Below are positions 34,881 through 45,986 of a stretch of 64,000 nt of DNA, piece by piece; position 1 is the first letter of the stretch, and each line of letters opens with the position of its first letter. Under the pieces are notes generated by a model. The model was not told where the DNA came from. It worked only from the letters and a program-made list of their open reading frames with translations, and searched no databases. Position numbers and translations under genes: made by a program. Origin of the DNA: Branchinecta lynchi (lineage: Eukaryota > Arthropoda > Branchiopoda > Anostraca > Branchinectidae); assembly GCA_023053575.1 (NCBI GenBank), contig JAKZAP010000012.1, positions 22,370,780 to 22,434,779 of the forward strand. Reading direction: 5' to 3'.

Positions 34881-36659
34881 ATAATAATAATAATAATTTA
34901 TTAAAGCCAACAAAGGGCCATAGAACAGTATTCGTTCTCACATAACTTCTTTTTACCCTTCTACTATTCGCCAAATTATCTCCAATCTAAACTTCCAGTA
35001 TACACTCGTAGCTTGTGTTGTGATGGAAAAACTTCTTGCAGACAACCGTCGACAGCGTGATACACATCGAAGGTAGCAAAACACAGCAAGTGAGAAAATC
35101 AGCGGGGTTTTGGTAGAGGGCTTAGAACGTACCGTACGAAATTGGGGTCTCCGTGGTTATAACTATATGGACTGATTATGGAAGTAGGTTGCGTTAGAAC
35201 TATAGGTAAGACAGGTCCTTTAAATCATATTTTTATCTGAGTATAGACATTAATAGTAACAGTTTATTGCAACAGAAAAGACGCTCGCCTCTACATCAAC
35301 AAAACTGGAATAGAACGAAAAAATAAATAACAGAAATAGAGAATAAAAAGCGTAAAATAATTGAATGTGTAATACAGAATTATGGTACGTAATACAGAAA
35401 CAACCTTGTCATCATTATTATGGTTCTTCCCATTCAACCAATAAATAGCCAAAAGCCCCCCAGTCCTTCGTGGACGAATTTACTTTCTCTTTCTTCGTTT
35501 TTTAGTCCTTCGTGGGACCAATTTACTTTCTCTTTCTCGTTTTTAGCTCAGTATACTACCGTGGCAACCAGCGCCATGTCAACGAACCGTCCTTTGTCAT
35601 CCTGACGTTGTCAGCGAATACGACACAGCAACGTTTCGACGAACACGCGTTGAAACAAATAGATTACGAACAGCATACGCAATATCTGAACAATTAAAGT
35701 TTGTTATGGTAGCCACCTGAAACCGTGCCGAATAAACGGCCTCCCTCCATAAGATTTTCATCTCAAACTCCCTTGTCCGTCTCAGAAAAGAAGTGACTAT
35801 TAAAAGCTGGCAGTTCTTTACAGAAATCGTAACGGTCTTTACCTGCGAATTTTCTCCGCTTGTTCCTGGCTGAAACACAGAATCGTTTGGCTTGCACCTA
35901 ATGAAGGTGCACCAGATTGGGACTCAAGATCACCAGTAGCGACGTGTGCTATCTGTGTCACTCTCGAGAGTGTCACCGGCTTCTCCTTCACCAGCAACAC
36001 CGAGTGACGTTCACTGATTCCGGACGTGTCCGAAATAAATTTTTGACAATCGTGGGCGACCCCAAGCGCCCACCCCCACTCCGTTCAACCTCTTTCATTT
36101 AAATCCAAATCAAACTTCTCACTAAAATCCTTCCAATATCCATCTTGGCGCAATGAGCCTTTTCACTCTATCGCTGATCCAGCCCGGCTGAGATTTGGGA
36201 AGCGACTAACCTAGTCCGGGTTGCGCTTCGGGTTCGGAATAAACCGCATATTCGGTGATGCTGCTACATAAACCAACAGCCCTTGTGGAATCGTTATTTT
36301 ATTTGATTGCTGACTTCAAAGTTGTTTTAGCTTCCTTCAATGCAAAAATTGAGGAAAAAAAGAAGATAAGGAAAAACTTGGTGCTATTTATACTGGAGCA
36401 ACGCAAAAAAATGAGGTAGCGTAGTGGTTTAAAAAAAAGTTCTGAAATTTCTTAGCACGAAATGTTGTTCCGGAGTAGCTCTTCGCTGTAATACTGGAAG
36501 CGTGCAGCATGCCATTATATTTTCTGGTATCGTGACTGCAAAAACAAAGGGATTTCCGGAAAATCGTAAACATGTTTAAATGGCCATTTCCTACTTTTGC
36601 ATAACAGTGGAGACAGCGCGCGGTTTCGTCGGGAAAGACAAAAAGGTTAAACCGCAATA
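34881..36659. other. Intronic sequence
   Basis: (ATA)n at 34879-34900. A 50-bp tandem duplication with AGTCCTTCGTGG and ATTTACTTTCTCTTTCT lies at 35461-35550. No exon recognised. Confidence 0.45.
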
Positions 36660-37905
36660 TTCGGGAAAGAGGCAGAGGCATAAAGGGATTTCACGCTAAA
36701 TCCTTGTGAACAAAATGCATTAAACATGCTGAAATGGCCACACCTTACTTTTTCAGAACGCTTGGCACTAGCCTACTTGAAGTTTGGCTTTTGCATTTTA
36801 CTGTCGGGAAAACAAAAAAGGTTAAATCGGGAAAAAGGCAGAGGCATAAATGGATTTCACGCTAGATCCTTGGAGGCAAAATGTATTAAACATTCTGAAA
36901 TGGCCACACCTTATTTTTTGGGATCCCAAAACGTAAGTGGAGGGATACCTATGAAATCTCAAAAGTTGTCCGTCTTTCCGTCCGTCCGTCAGTCTGTTAG
37001 CACGATAACTCTCGAACGGGTTGAGATATTTTGATCAAACTTGGCATGAGGACTCTTTAGGTCAAAGTATAGGTCAAGTTCTAAGATGGGCTATGTAGCT
37101 CTATATTTAGGGGTGGGGGAGGGGTTTGAAATTAAGGGGAACAACGAATATTTTGTAAAAGCTAATGAAATAGTCGAATTAGGGGTAAGGAGACATGCTG
37201 AATCAGAATATGAACATTATTTTCTCGCCGGACAATTAGTTCGGCCGGCGGCAAATCCGGAGAATTCGTTTAAAGTAAAAGTTTTATTTAAATTTGATAA
37301 GATGTTCGATTTGGGTGCAAGAAGACATGCTGAAGTCGCATATGACAATCATTTTCTTACCGGACGTATAGATCACACGGAATCCGGCTGAAACCGGAAA
37401 ATGTGTTAAAAGTAAAAGTTTAATCTGAAGTTTATTAGAGGTCGGATGTAGGGGTAAGGAGACAATTCGTGTTTGAGGTTTATTTTTTCGCCGGAGAAGT
37501 AGTTCCAGAATTCCGCCGAAACCGAAAAATTGGCAGAAGTAAGGCAGGAAGTTTCGATCTGCTTCGTCAAAACAGATATGACTTTAAGGGTTAAACACTT
37601 ATGCTGAATCCTTGTCTGAACTTGGTTTTCTCGTATGATTAGCTATTTGGCCTTAACTAATAGGAAAAGTGTTTTCGAAAACTGGATCTGGCGAAGAAAA
37701 GACCCAATTGTCTGGATACCATCGAAACCTTTGGTCTTGTTCAAAACGCTGGGCACTACTTGGAGTTTCGCTTCTGCATTTTACTGTCGGAAAAAACAAA
37801 AGAGGTTGACTGAAATAGTCGAGAAACAGGCAGAGGTATAAAGGGCTTTTATACTAGATTGTAAGTAAATTGAACACACCAAAATAGGCACGCCTTACCT
37901 TCTGA
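36660..37905 (+). repeat. Tandem satellite of about 165 bp, interrupted by a family B copy
   Basis: Units share GGCAGAGGCATAAA, CACGCTAGATCCTTG, ATTAAACAT, GAAATGGCCACACCTTA and CATTTTACTGTCGG. Two and a half units lie left of 36919 and the array resumes at 37742. Confidence 0.7.
36919..37741 (-). mobile_element. Family B HINE-like element inside the satellite
   Basis: TGGGATCCCAAAACG end at 36919, GTCCGTCCGTC tract, three modules, GGTCTTGTT end at 37741. The GGGATCCC near the AACAAG end has decayed to GGATACCATCG. Confidence 0.8.
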
Positions 37906-37999
37906 GAACTTAGGAGGGCTACCCTCAGTAGTTCAGAAGAGACAAGATAAGGTCTCCTGTTGTTTTTTGTTCTTTTCTTTTTTCTATTTATTTCTACTC

Positions 38000-38062
38000 C
38001 ACTCTCTTTTGTTGTAAAACATTTTGTGGGTTAAAAATATACTTACTTACTTACTTACTACC
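38000..38062 (+). mobile_element. Retroposon 3' end with (TTAC)n tail
   Basis: TTTGTGGGTTAAAAATATAC followed by four TTAC units; same class as 9060-9121. Confidence 0.5.
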
Positions 38063-38486
38063 GAAATTTTCGGGGAAAGAGTAGAGGCATAAAAGGCTTT
38101 CAGAATAGATCCTATGCATAGTGCGCAAGTGTTCTCCGTGATACGATAATATTTTATTTGCGCTAAACCTGTGTTTACACTGCAGCGATTTCGCGCAAAA
38201 CTCTGCGTTTCGCGACATACTACCTCCCACCGCTTACCACAAATCGTTTGACAAGCAAAGCAAAACATTGATTTTTGACGCAGTGGCGGATGCGTTGAAG
38301 AATTCCACCTCGTCCAACAAAACGCATGCGATTTTTTAGTGGTGGAAAAGAAATAAAAACAAAGATTTGTTGACATTTCGAAACTTCCATGAAAGAAAAC
38401 ATGGTAATCCTTGGAATGGTTGAACACAGATTTCTTCTGAGTAAACTTCCGTTCATCCCGATTTAAACGAGGTGACGTATAATAAT

Positions 38487-38532
38487 ACATAGATGGCACT
38501 TTACACAAGGGACTTGTACCGTGACCAATAAA
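38487..38532 (-). repeat. Family L short repeat
   Basis: On the minus strand CACGGTACAAGTCCCTTGTG and AAGTGCCATCTATGTATTAT, with an ATT-type tail. Other copies at 50742-50790 and 51407-51455. Confidence 0.55.
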
Positions 38533-38544
38533 CCACCGGCTTCT

Positions 38545-38610
38545 ACCAGACTATCGCACCGGTTTTGCGAACTCGTCCTGGGTTCAAATCCCTGCAAATT
38601 CCCAAGTAGT
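38545..38610 (+). ncRNA. tRNA-like sequence with perfect B box
   Basis: GGGTTCAAATCCC is an ideal T arm / B box. TCGCA-CCGGTTT-TGCGA forms a 5-bp stem with a 7-base loop (GGT in anticodon position). Acceptor halves do not pair, so a SINE head or pseudo-tRNA is more likely than a tRNA gene. Confidence 0.4.
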
Positions 38611-38634
38611 GGACTATCCCGTGGTCTTCAGAGG

Positions 38635-39106
38635 CTACAGTAGAGGTATGCTTATGTGAACACTTTTTTAGCTGTTCCACTACCTTGGCTTTCTTACTTG
38701 CATATAAAAAAGTAAAATGGAAAAGAAAAATAACAAACTTGATATCAGCAAACAGCCAACTATTTCAGGGTTATCCTGGCACAAACTTGAAGCAGAAATT
38801 CAATTAACTTTCTTTGATTTTGAATTTATTAAAAAGGTCCTTCCTCGTTTGAAGGCATCTGACGGTTCGGAACGCCATCTTCTCCATTGAAGGTGAGTTC
38901 CTCGTGGCAAACTTTTCAAATTATAAAAAGCAAACCAGGTGTCAGCTGAGTCACTTTCATGGATGAATTAGCAAAATATTCAAAAAGCGACAAAAGCGTG
39001 ATTGATTATTACTGGTGTTCTTAGGAAAAAATGTTTGGGTTTTAGTTTTTTCTTCGGCGATCGTTCACTGTCAGCAGACGTTCACATAAGCATACCTCTA
39101 CTGTAG
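38635..39106. mobile_element. hAT-like MITE with 8-bp target duplication
   Basis: 472 bp bounded by a perfect 27-bp inverted repeat (CTACAGTAGAGGTATGCTTA and on to position 38661; mirror 39080-39106). It is flanked on both sides by TTCAGAGG (38627-38634 and 39107-39114). 8-bp duplications are typical of the hAT superfamily (also of P elements). Confidence 0.88.
38717..38890 (+). CDS. 57-codon ORF inside the hAT-like MITE
   Basis: ATG at 38717, TGA at 38890. It begins M-E-K-K-N-N-K-L-D-I-S-K-Q and includes W-H-K-L-E-A-E and F-I-K-K-V-L-P-R-L-K. The composition is protein-like, and a splice-donor-like AGGTGAGT follows the stop. It may be a remnant of the first coding exon of the autonomous parent, but it is not recognised. 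Confidence 0.35.
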   Translation: MEKKNNKLDISKQPTISGLSWHKLEAEIQLTFFDFEFIKKVLPRLKASDGSERHLLH

Positions 39107-39272
39107 TTCAGAGGTCATCTCCCGAGCGTGTCTTTGTCCCATTCGGAATCGTCGTGAAATTCAAGCGGACAGACGAATCAAAGAACAAATCGTGTCGCAT
39201 AAAACGCAGCACTTTTAACCAGGGAGACCCAGCGGCCGTCAGCTACCTTGAGGAACCTCGCCAACTCTTGTA

Positions 39273-39638
39273 CATTAGTTGTGTTTTTACTGATACCATG
39301 GTCTCTGTTACCACGGTAACTGGATCTGCAATTAGTCGTACACGGTCCGTACACGGTCCCAAAAGAAAAACAGACATCCAGTTATATCATTAAGTGCTAA
39401 TCTTCTTTCTCATGAATCTGACAAAATTTGATGAAAGTGAGATGACTTTTCAGATACCATGACCAGTTACCACGGTCGGGCCGTAGTATCTGAATATCTG
39501 ATACCAAGATAACTGGCCAGATACCACGATAACTGCAAAAACGCCTTGTGACCGTGGTATCAGATACCACGATAACTGCAAAAACGACTTTAGACCGTGG
39601 TAACAGATACCATGGTATCAGCAAAAACGCAACTATTG
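39273..39638 (-). mobile_element. Family J MITE, copy 1
   Basis: Ends CATTAGTTGTGTTTTTAC and GCAAAAACGCAACTATTG, next to GATACCATGG and its complement. Interior repeats ATACCACGATAACTGCAAAA and CCAGTTACCACGGTC several times. Confidence 0.78.
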
Positions 39639-39730
39639 AAAAAAAAAAACTGCCACATTACGGCACATATTCATGTTCATTCGGCAACCTTCCATACCCT
39701 CCAGATTGTTACGCTACTTGTAGCCTCTAG

Positions 39731-40119
39731 CTCAACTGCCATATCCCGATCGCAGCTCCGTCTGTCGGTCGGGCGGTCTGTCACGCTATTACGAGTTAGG
39801 GTACTTCAGGATATGCCATTTAGGAGTCCGAACCAGATTCGGCCACGGTATGGGGAGTGAGAGTGGGTACCGGAAATCGTGGGGCACGTCTAGGGACCAA
39901 AGGAGTTGACCTACTGGGTTGAAACTTGGAAGGTAGAATACTCATTTGCCCTAGATGATCCGAGGTGATGCCGGTAATGCTCAGACTTGAGTGAAACTAG
40001 ATGTCCTATTTGTGGGTCCGAATCGCATTTTCGGATGGCAGGGTATTTTGTGAAGTTCTCATCTTCTTTCGTGTACCACCGACTCGTACGAAGTGCCATA
40101 TGAGCTCTTAACTCTTGTT
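39731..40119 (-). mobile_element. Family A short copy A7
   Basis: Only 390 bp: GTCTGTCGGTCGGGCGGTCT tract near 39762, one module, then ACTCGTACGAAGTGCCATAT and the CTCTTGTT end. The internal modules are deleted. Confidence 0.68.
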
Positions 40120-41059
40120 TTTTGTTCTGTTGTTCTGCTGCGAACAAAAGATCTGCCGATTATTCTCTGTTAAATTCCGTCATTTTCCGTTGTTTCATAT
40201 CCTCGAAATAACTTGTTTCGTATTTGAATTTCTCTGCGCCATGGAGGACTTTGAATTATTTTTAGAGAAATTGCACCCTACCCGGAAACGGAAATTTCTG
40301 ACACACGTCACCAAAATAACGATAGAATAATTTAATATTGTTCATATGAGGACGGATGAGTAGGATTTCAACTTTGACCTAAATTATCGACATTCGGTGA
40401 ACAGTCTGAGCCCGCGCTGTAAATTGTTGGAGAGAAATTGTCTTGGAACATAACAAAGGGTTCCGAGTAGATTCTTTTCGAGCATTATAGCGAAGACGCT
40501 AGTCTGCCCGGCAATGGATCCTGATACCCTGCAGAAAAGACGTCGAGGCCCTAAGCAGCCGTTAGTCATCTTGGTGACATAGCGATGAATCTTGCCTAGA
40601 TCAGAGCAAAATAATACCTTATAATATATAACATAATAACTCGAGCTTGTCCTGTGCTTGACAGTACTTCAAGTTAGAATATTTCCTCCCTTTGTCATCA
40701 GCATTTGTGCACCCAGTAAAGCCGTTCGCTATTTCGCTAAAGCCGTTCGCTATATCAAGTTGCCAACTCAGGGATTTTAAATTATTTTCTATGTTCGCTA
40801 CGTCATTGCCTTGCTTTGTTGCCTTGGATTTTCGCCAAATTTCTATCTTATTCCATTCCCCTGCCTCTCTGAATGAGCTATTGTTATTTCAAGTTCGAGA
40901 ATGCGAAGCGGATTATTTAAAGCATGTGGTGCTGGAGATTCGGTTTATATTCCAACATTCAACAATACGTGACTGCTCTGAATTTCGCCTGGGTTTCTTA
41001 AGGATTACAAACCGCAGTCTCGGCAGTTTTCAGCCTCGTGCATAGGGGGTCACTAGCCT
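40120..41059. other. Intronic sequence
   Basis: A 29-codon ORF at 40242 (M-E-D-F-E-L-F-L-E-K-L) has a CGCCATGG context but no known family. A 20-bp tandem duplication AAAGCCGTTCGCTAT lies near 40721. The stretch 40853-40892 resembles the intron end before phosphatase exon 4. Confidence 0.4.
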
Positions 41060-41880
41060 TTTACCTTTGGGGAGGGGCGTCCGGTATGTGCCGACGGACC
41101 CAAAAATGTGCCGACAAAAAACGCCGTTGCCGCTTCTCGGCAACGGCGTACGTTTCCCGCGAGCACAGAACTGGGCTAAAACTAAATGTAATGCATCAGT
41201 TGAGATTATTCCTCTGATGTAATTTTTTATTTTAAGTTCACACATTTGGCTTTTCATTTTAGCTTTCGTTAAAAAGCAAGGCTTTCAACGACTGTATCAA
41301 AAACAAGTAAACTAAGCGGCGCAGGCGAAATTTTTTTAATCTGCCTTTTTTCCGGAATAATTTAGCTATACCTACCATACAAGCTCTAGCTTTCAACGTG
41401 TTTCAGACCCCCACGAATTTCAGTCCTAAAACGACAACTACATGAAACACAGTTCTTCCAAATAAAGGACACTACAAAATGTGCCGCAGGCAAAATTTGT
41501 GTGTAAACTAACTGTAATTCATCAGTTGAGATTATTTCTTTGTTATATTTTGGTATATTCAGGTTCACATATTCGGTTTTTCATTTTAAGCGAAGCTTCC
41601 GACGACTGTACTAGGACAAGTTAAACCAAGCGCCGCCGGCGAAAAATTTTTAATTTGCAGTTTTTCCGGAAAAATTTAACTTTAGTACCGTGCAATTTCC
41701 GGCTTTTAACGTGTTTGCGACCCCAAGAATTTCTGTCCTAAAACGAAACTTAATGATGCACCGTTCTTCCAAATAGAGAATACTACAAAATGCGCCGCAT
41801 GCGAAATTTTGGGTAAAACTATCTGTAGTGCATCAGTTGAGACTGAGATTGAACTAAGCAACGCCGGCGAAAAATTTTCA
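41060..41880. repeat. Tandem array of about 320-bp units
   Basis: About 2.6 units. Landmarks TGCATCAGTTGAGATTAT recur at about 41190, 41520 and 41828, and ACTACAAAATG(T/C)GCCGCA at 41471 and 41780. Contains the hairpin AACGCCGTTGCCG / CGGCAACGGCGT at 41119. Confidence 0.72.
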
Positions 41881-42250
41881 AGTCAGTATTTTTTCCTGAA
41901 AAATTTACGCCCGACAAATGTTTGCAGAATTTGATTTCTTACGGATAAAAAGGCCCGACGTTTCGACAAGAATACCGACGCCCGACAAAAGCATTCAGAA
42001 TTCGATTTCTTTGTGTTTTGACAAGACACGACAAGACAGTAAAGAACTTTAATTTTTACGTTACCTATACGATGTACCGACGAGACTTAACTTTTCGCAT
42101 GCGCCCGATAAAAATTTACAGAATTTGATTTTTTTTATTTTTTTTCGTGTAAAAAGAACCTGATATGCCAACGAGAATACCGATGCCCGACAAAACCATG
42201 TGCCGACAAAAAATACCGAGGCACGACATAAGCATAAGAAACTAGACCTA
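41881..42250. repeat. Family H array, about 105-bp units (left)
   Basis: Units with GCCCGACAAATGTTTGCAG, GATTTCTT and GTGCCGACGAG-like words. They continue at 45115-45440 on the other side of the inserted block. Confidence 0.65.
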
Positions 42251-42379
42251 CGTTGCCCGGGCAACGTGAAGTGTTGCGGCAACCTTTGTCCGGCTTCGCC
42301 GGCTAAAGTGTTGCGAGAGCAACACTTTGGTTTTGTTTCTTCGCTGTCGGTTAAATGCTGAAATTGTCAACTTATCGAA

Positions 42380-44340
42380 GCTTTTAAAACGGTATGTTCT
42401 AAAAAGAATAATCACATACTCAAAAGCTGTTCTTTAGCGTTGTAAAACCAACAACAAAACAATATCGGAAGAAGGCTATCCGTAACGTTTCAGGATTAAA
42501 ATACCATAGATGACACTATTAATTATTACAAAACTACCTTATTGTTATACATTACCGTATCGTTTGTACCCGTTGCGTAAACAGTTAATCCTAGGTTATA
42601 GCGATAGACCATCAATACAAACTTTCTTACTGTCATATTTACAGAAATCGAATACAATGTGCACCAATTTTCAAAAATTTCTAGCCCCTCGTGAACCGAT
42701 CTTACTTACAAGTCCATGTTTTACATTTGGGAACCAAATTGTTCATCAAATGACAGGTACGCCAACTAGCGAGAGCTGCAAACCCCTCATTGCCGAAGAT
42801 GATTATGAGCTAACAGTCGCCTGTCGCGTACAAGTCCCCTAAATGTCTCACAACTGGTATCGCCTATTTTTGGTTTCAGTGTGTACCTTCCTACTGAAGT
42901 TGTCAACCCGTTGAAACTTTCAAACTGGTGTATCTCATAAAGGAATTTTTTTTACCAAAAAATGGATGTCATATACTTTTATCAGCTCATCAGCGGCTAT
43001 CGATTGCCGTCGAAGTTGAACTTTATCCTTTTCAATCGTAGATATCGTGACGGATGAAAACTTGGAACAATATCTTATATAATCTAGTTGATATTATAAA
43101 GCTATCCGTAACTTTTCAGGATTAAAATACCATAGATGACACTATTAATTATTACAAAAGTACCTTATTGTTTTACATTACCGTATCGTTTGTACCCGTT
43201 GCGTAAACAGTTAATCCTAGGTTATAGCGATAGACCATCGATACAAACTTTCTTACTGTCATATTTACAGAAATCGAATACAATGTGCACCAATTTTCAA
43301 AAATTTCTAGCCCCTCGTGAACCGATTCTTACTTACAAGTCCGTCTCCCGTGATTGACATCAAATTCACCGGAAATAAATAATGGATATACCAGCTATCA
43401 AAAGTTGCAAGCCCCTCATCGCTGAAGATGATTATAGCATAAGCTTTTTAAACGGGATGTTCTAAAAAAATTAATCATATGATCAAAAGGTGTTCTTCAG
43501 CGTTGTAAAAACAACAACAAAATAATATAGGAAGAAGGGACTAAATTAACTTTGCAGTCAGTTGTACTTTATCCTTTTCAATCGTAGACATCGTGACGGA
43601 TGAAAACTTGGAACAATATCCTATATAATCTAGTTGGTAATAGAAAGCTATCCGTAACTTTTCGGATTAAAATACCATAGATGACACTATTAATTATTAT
43701 GAAACTACCTCATTGCTTTACATTTTCGTTTGTATCCGTTGTGTAAACAGTTAATCCTCGGTTACATTGATGAACCATCGACACAAACTTTCTTACCGTC
43801 AGATTTATAGAAATCGAATACAATGTGCACCCATTTGCAAAAATTCCTAGCCCCTCGTGAACCGATTCCTACTTACAAGTCCCTCTCCCGTGATATACAT
43901 TAAGTTAACCGGAAACAAATAATGGGTACACCAGCTAGCAAAAGCTGCAAACCAATCATCGCAGAAGATGATTGTAGCATAACAGCCGATTATTACTTAC
44001 AAGTCCCTTGCATATCTTACCATTGGGAACCAAATTGTTCTTACCATCGAATACACCGGAAACAAATAACAGGTATACCAACTAGCAAAAGCTGCAAACT
44101 CCTCATTACCGAAGATGATTATGGGCTAACAGTCGACTGTTGCTTAAAAGTCCCCTATATGTATCATAACTGGTAACGCCTATTTTTGGTTTCAATGTAC
44201 CTTACTATGAAGTTGTCAACCCCTTTGAAATTTTCAAACTGGTGTATCTCATGAGGAATTTTTGTACCAAAAAAATGGATGACATATACTTTGATCAGCT
44301 CATCAATGGCTATCGATTGCCGTCGAAAAAAAAATTCTAC
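42380..44340. repeat. Family I array, 550-630-bp units
   Basis: The block starting GCTATCCGTAAC occurs at 42476, 43103 and 43650. The block starting with ACCAACTAGC and ending in CGATTGCCGTCG occurs at 42768 and 44075. ORFs such as 42510-42842 and 43136-43357 are the same repeat read twice, so they are not evidence for a gene. Confidence 0.72.
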
Positions 44341-45086
44341 CTGTCTTAGTTCAAAAGTTGACTTTTTTGCCGTAGGCCAACTTTCTAACGTCACGACTTA
44401 GAAAGGAGCAAAGGATAAGCTCTAGTTTCTTTAGCAATGAGAGAACTTTTAAAGTTTAAGAGGCACATCTGATACCGTTACTCTACCACAAACCAAAGTG
44501 CAAAAAAAAAAAATTATAAACTCAGCTGAAATCGTCGCAGACATGGACAGAAACAATAGATGGCAGCACTTTCGGACCCGTGGGAAAAAGCCACTTTTTT
44601 GTGTCAGAGACACAAAAGTCTCTGTAGATTTTTCTATTTAACACTCAAAGAAGATATGTTGGCTATGGGGCCGGGTAACTGCCGCATATATTTAACACTT
44701 ATAGATTTTAGTCCATCTTCAATTTGAAACTGGTGCCTGCCTGCTTGCGTGCTAGAACGGAGCTTTCCACTCGAAAGCAGAAACACCTTTTGATGAAACG
44801 AAAGGTTCGCTACACAACTTCAGATAGTCCTCTCTGACATAGGATATACAACTCCACTTCACTTCGCAAACCGTAGGCTCTGGCTCGAGGACAAGCAAAA
44901 ACCATCCTTATTGGCCCCAGGCAAGAGTTCTACGGAGCTTTCCAAAATGTAATGTCATATTCATCAATCCGGCCTAAGGTCCACACTTTCCGTAAAAACC
45001 GCACAGGTTAGACCCTTCTCAGTTACCAGGAATAAAATGAAATCGGAGTCATAGGAAAAAAAAAAAAAAAAAAAAAAAAAACGAGG
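44341..45086. other. Unassigned interior of the 2.8-kb block
   Basis: No feature besides the A-run at 45057-45081. Confidence 0.4.
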
Positions 45087-45114
45087 ACAAAACCAAAGTG
45101 TTGCTCTCGCAACA

Positions 45115-45440
45115 CAATTCGATTTCTTCAGTGCTTTGCCCAACAAATGTTTGCAGGATTTCATTTCTTGCGTGTAAAAAGAACCAGGTGTGCCAACGAG
45201 TCAACCGACACCCGACAAAAACATGAAGAATGTATTTCTTCTGGATTTCTTATGTATAAAAAGAACCCGATGTGCCGACGAGCCTACCGAGGCATGACAA
45301 AAGCGTGCAGAATTCGATTTCTTCAGTGTTTTGCCCGACAAATGTTTGCAGGATTTCATTTCTTGCTTATAAAAAGAACCCGATGTGCCGATGAGTCGAC
45401 CGACGCCTGACAAAAGCATACGAAATTTTATTTCTTCTGT
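45115..45440. repeat. Family H array (right)
   Basis: Three units with TTTGCAGGATTTCATTTCTT and GTGCCGA(C/T)GAG. The 87-codon ORF at 45147-45410 repeats F-A-G-F-H-F-L and is this array in translation. Confidence 0.68.
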
Positions 45441-45986
45441 GTTTGCCGGCGCTTCGCGCCAACAAACAGGTGAATTTTCGCCGGGCTTCGCCTGACGAAA
45501 GCACTTTCTCGAGACCTTTAGGGGGGGAGACCCCGCCCTCCCCCTCCCCATAGTGACGCCCCTGCTCGTGCAGCCCCCTTTTTCATGATGAACATCGACA
45601 AACTTACATGACCGAAGTTTGTGACCAATAAGCTCCCCGGAAGCGATGAGTCGAAGCATAATCCGTCTTTGAAAGTTTCAATCAAAGACAATAGTTGCGT
45701 TTTCTTATGATACCAAGGTAAATGGATCTGCAATTAGTCGTTTTTGTAGTTATCGTGGTATCTGATACATGGTGCTCTGCAAAAACGACGATTGTCGAAA
45801 CTGCACTTTTCGAAGTCATCCCAAAAGAACAAGAGCTGAAAGCTGATATGGCACTTGCAAGAGTAGGCAAGTACGTTTCTTCTTTAACTTGTTGCTGCAT
45901 AATTTCCCGTTTTAAAGGCGCTAGAAATGCATCTGTAAGCAAAACCCTTGAGGCAAAAACGATAGCAGGTTCTTAGGGATCATTGA

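Larger units (their letters stand above)
42309..45114. mobile_element. 2.8-kb block bounded by perfect 28-bp inverted repeats
   Basis: The same 28 bp (TGTTGCGAGAGCAACACTTT and on) stands at 42309-42336 and, inverted, at 45087-45114. Part of each is itself a hairpin (GTGTTGC-GAGA-GCAACAC). Family H repeats lie on both outer sides. The inside is the family I array, a poly(A) run at 45057-45081 and unassigned sequence. No transposase is seen. Confidence 0.6.

Noticed and set aside
38047..38508. 153-codon minus-strand ORF
   Set aside because: No recognised domain, overlaps a family L repeat at its start, ordinary low-quality composition; could be chance.
41060..44340. Regularly repeated blocks as a CRISPR-like array
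   Set aside because: Units are 105-630 bp without short direct repeats and unique spacers; the genome is eukaryotic.
45147..45659. ORFs of 87 and 152 codons
   Set aside because: They read through family H tandem repeats.
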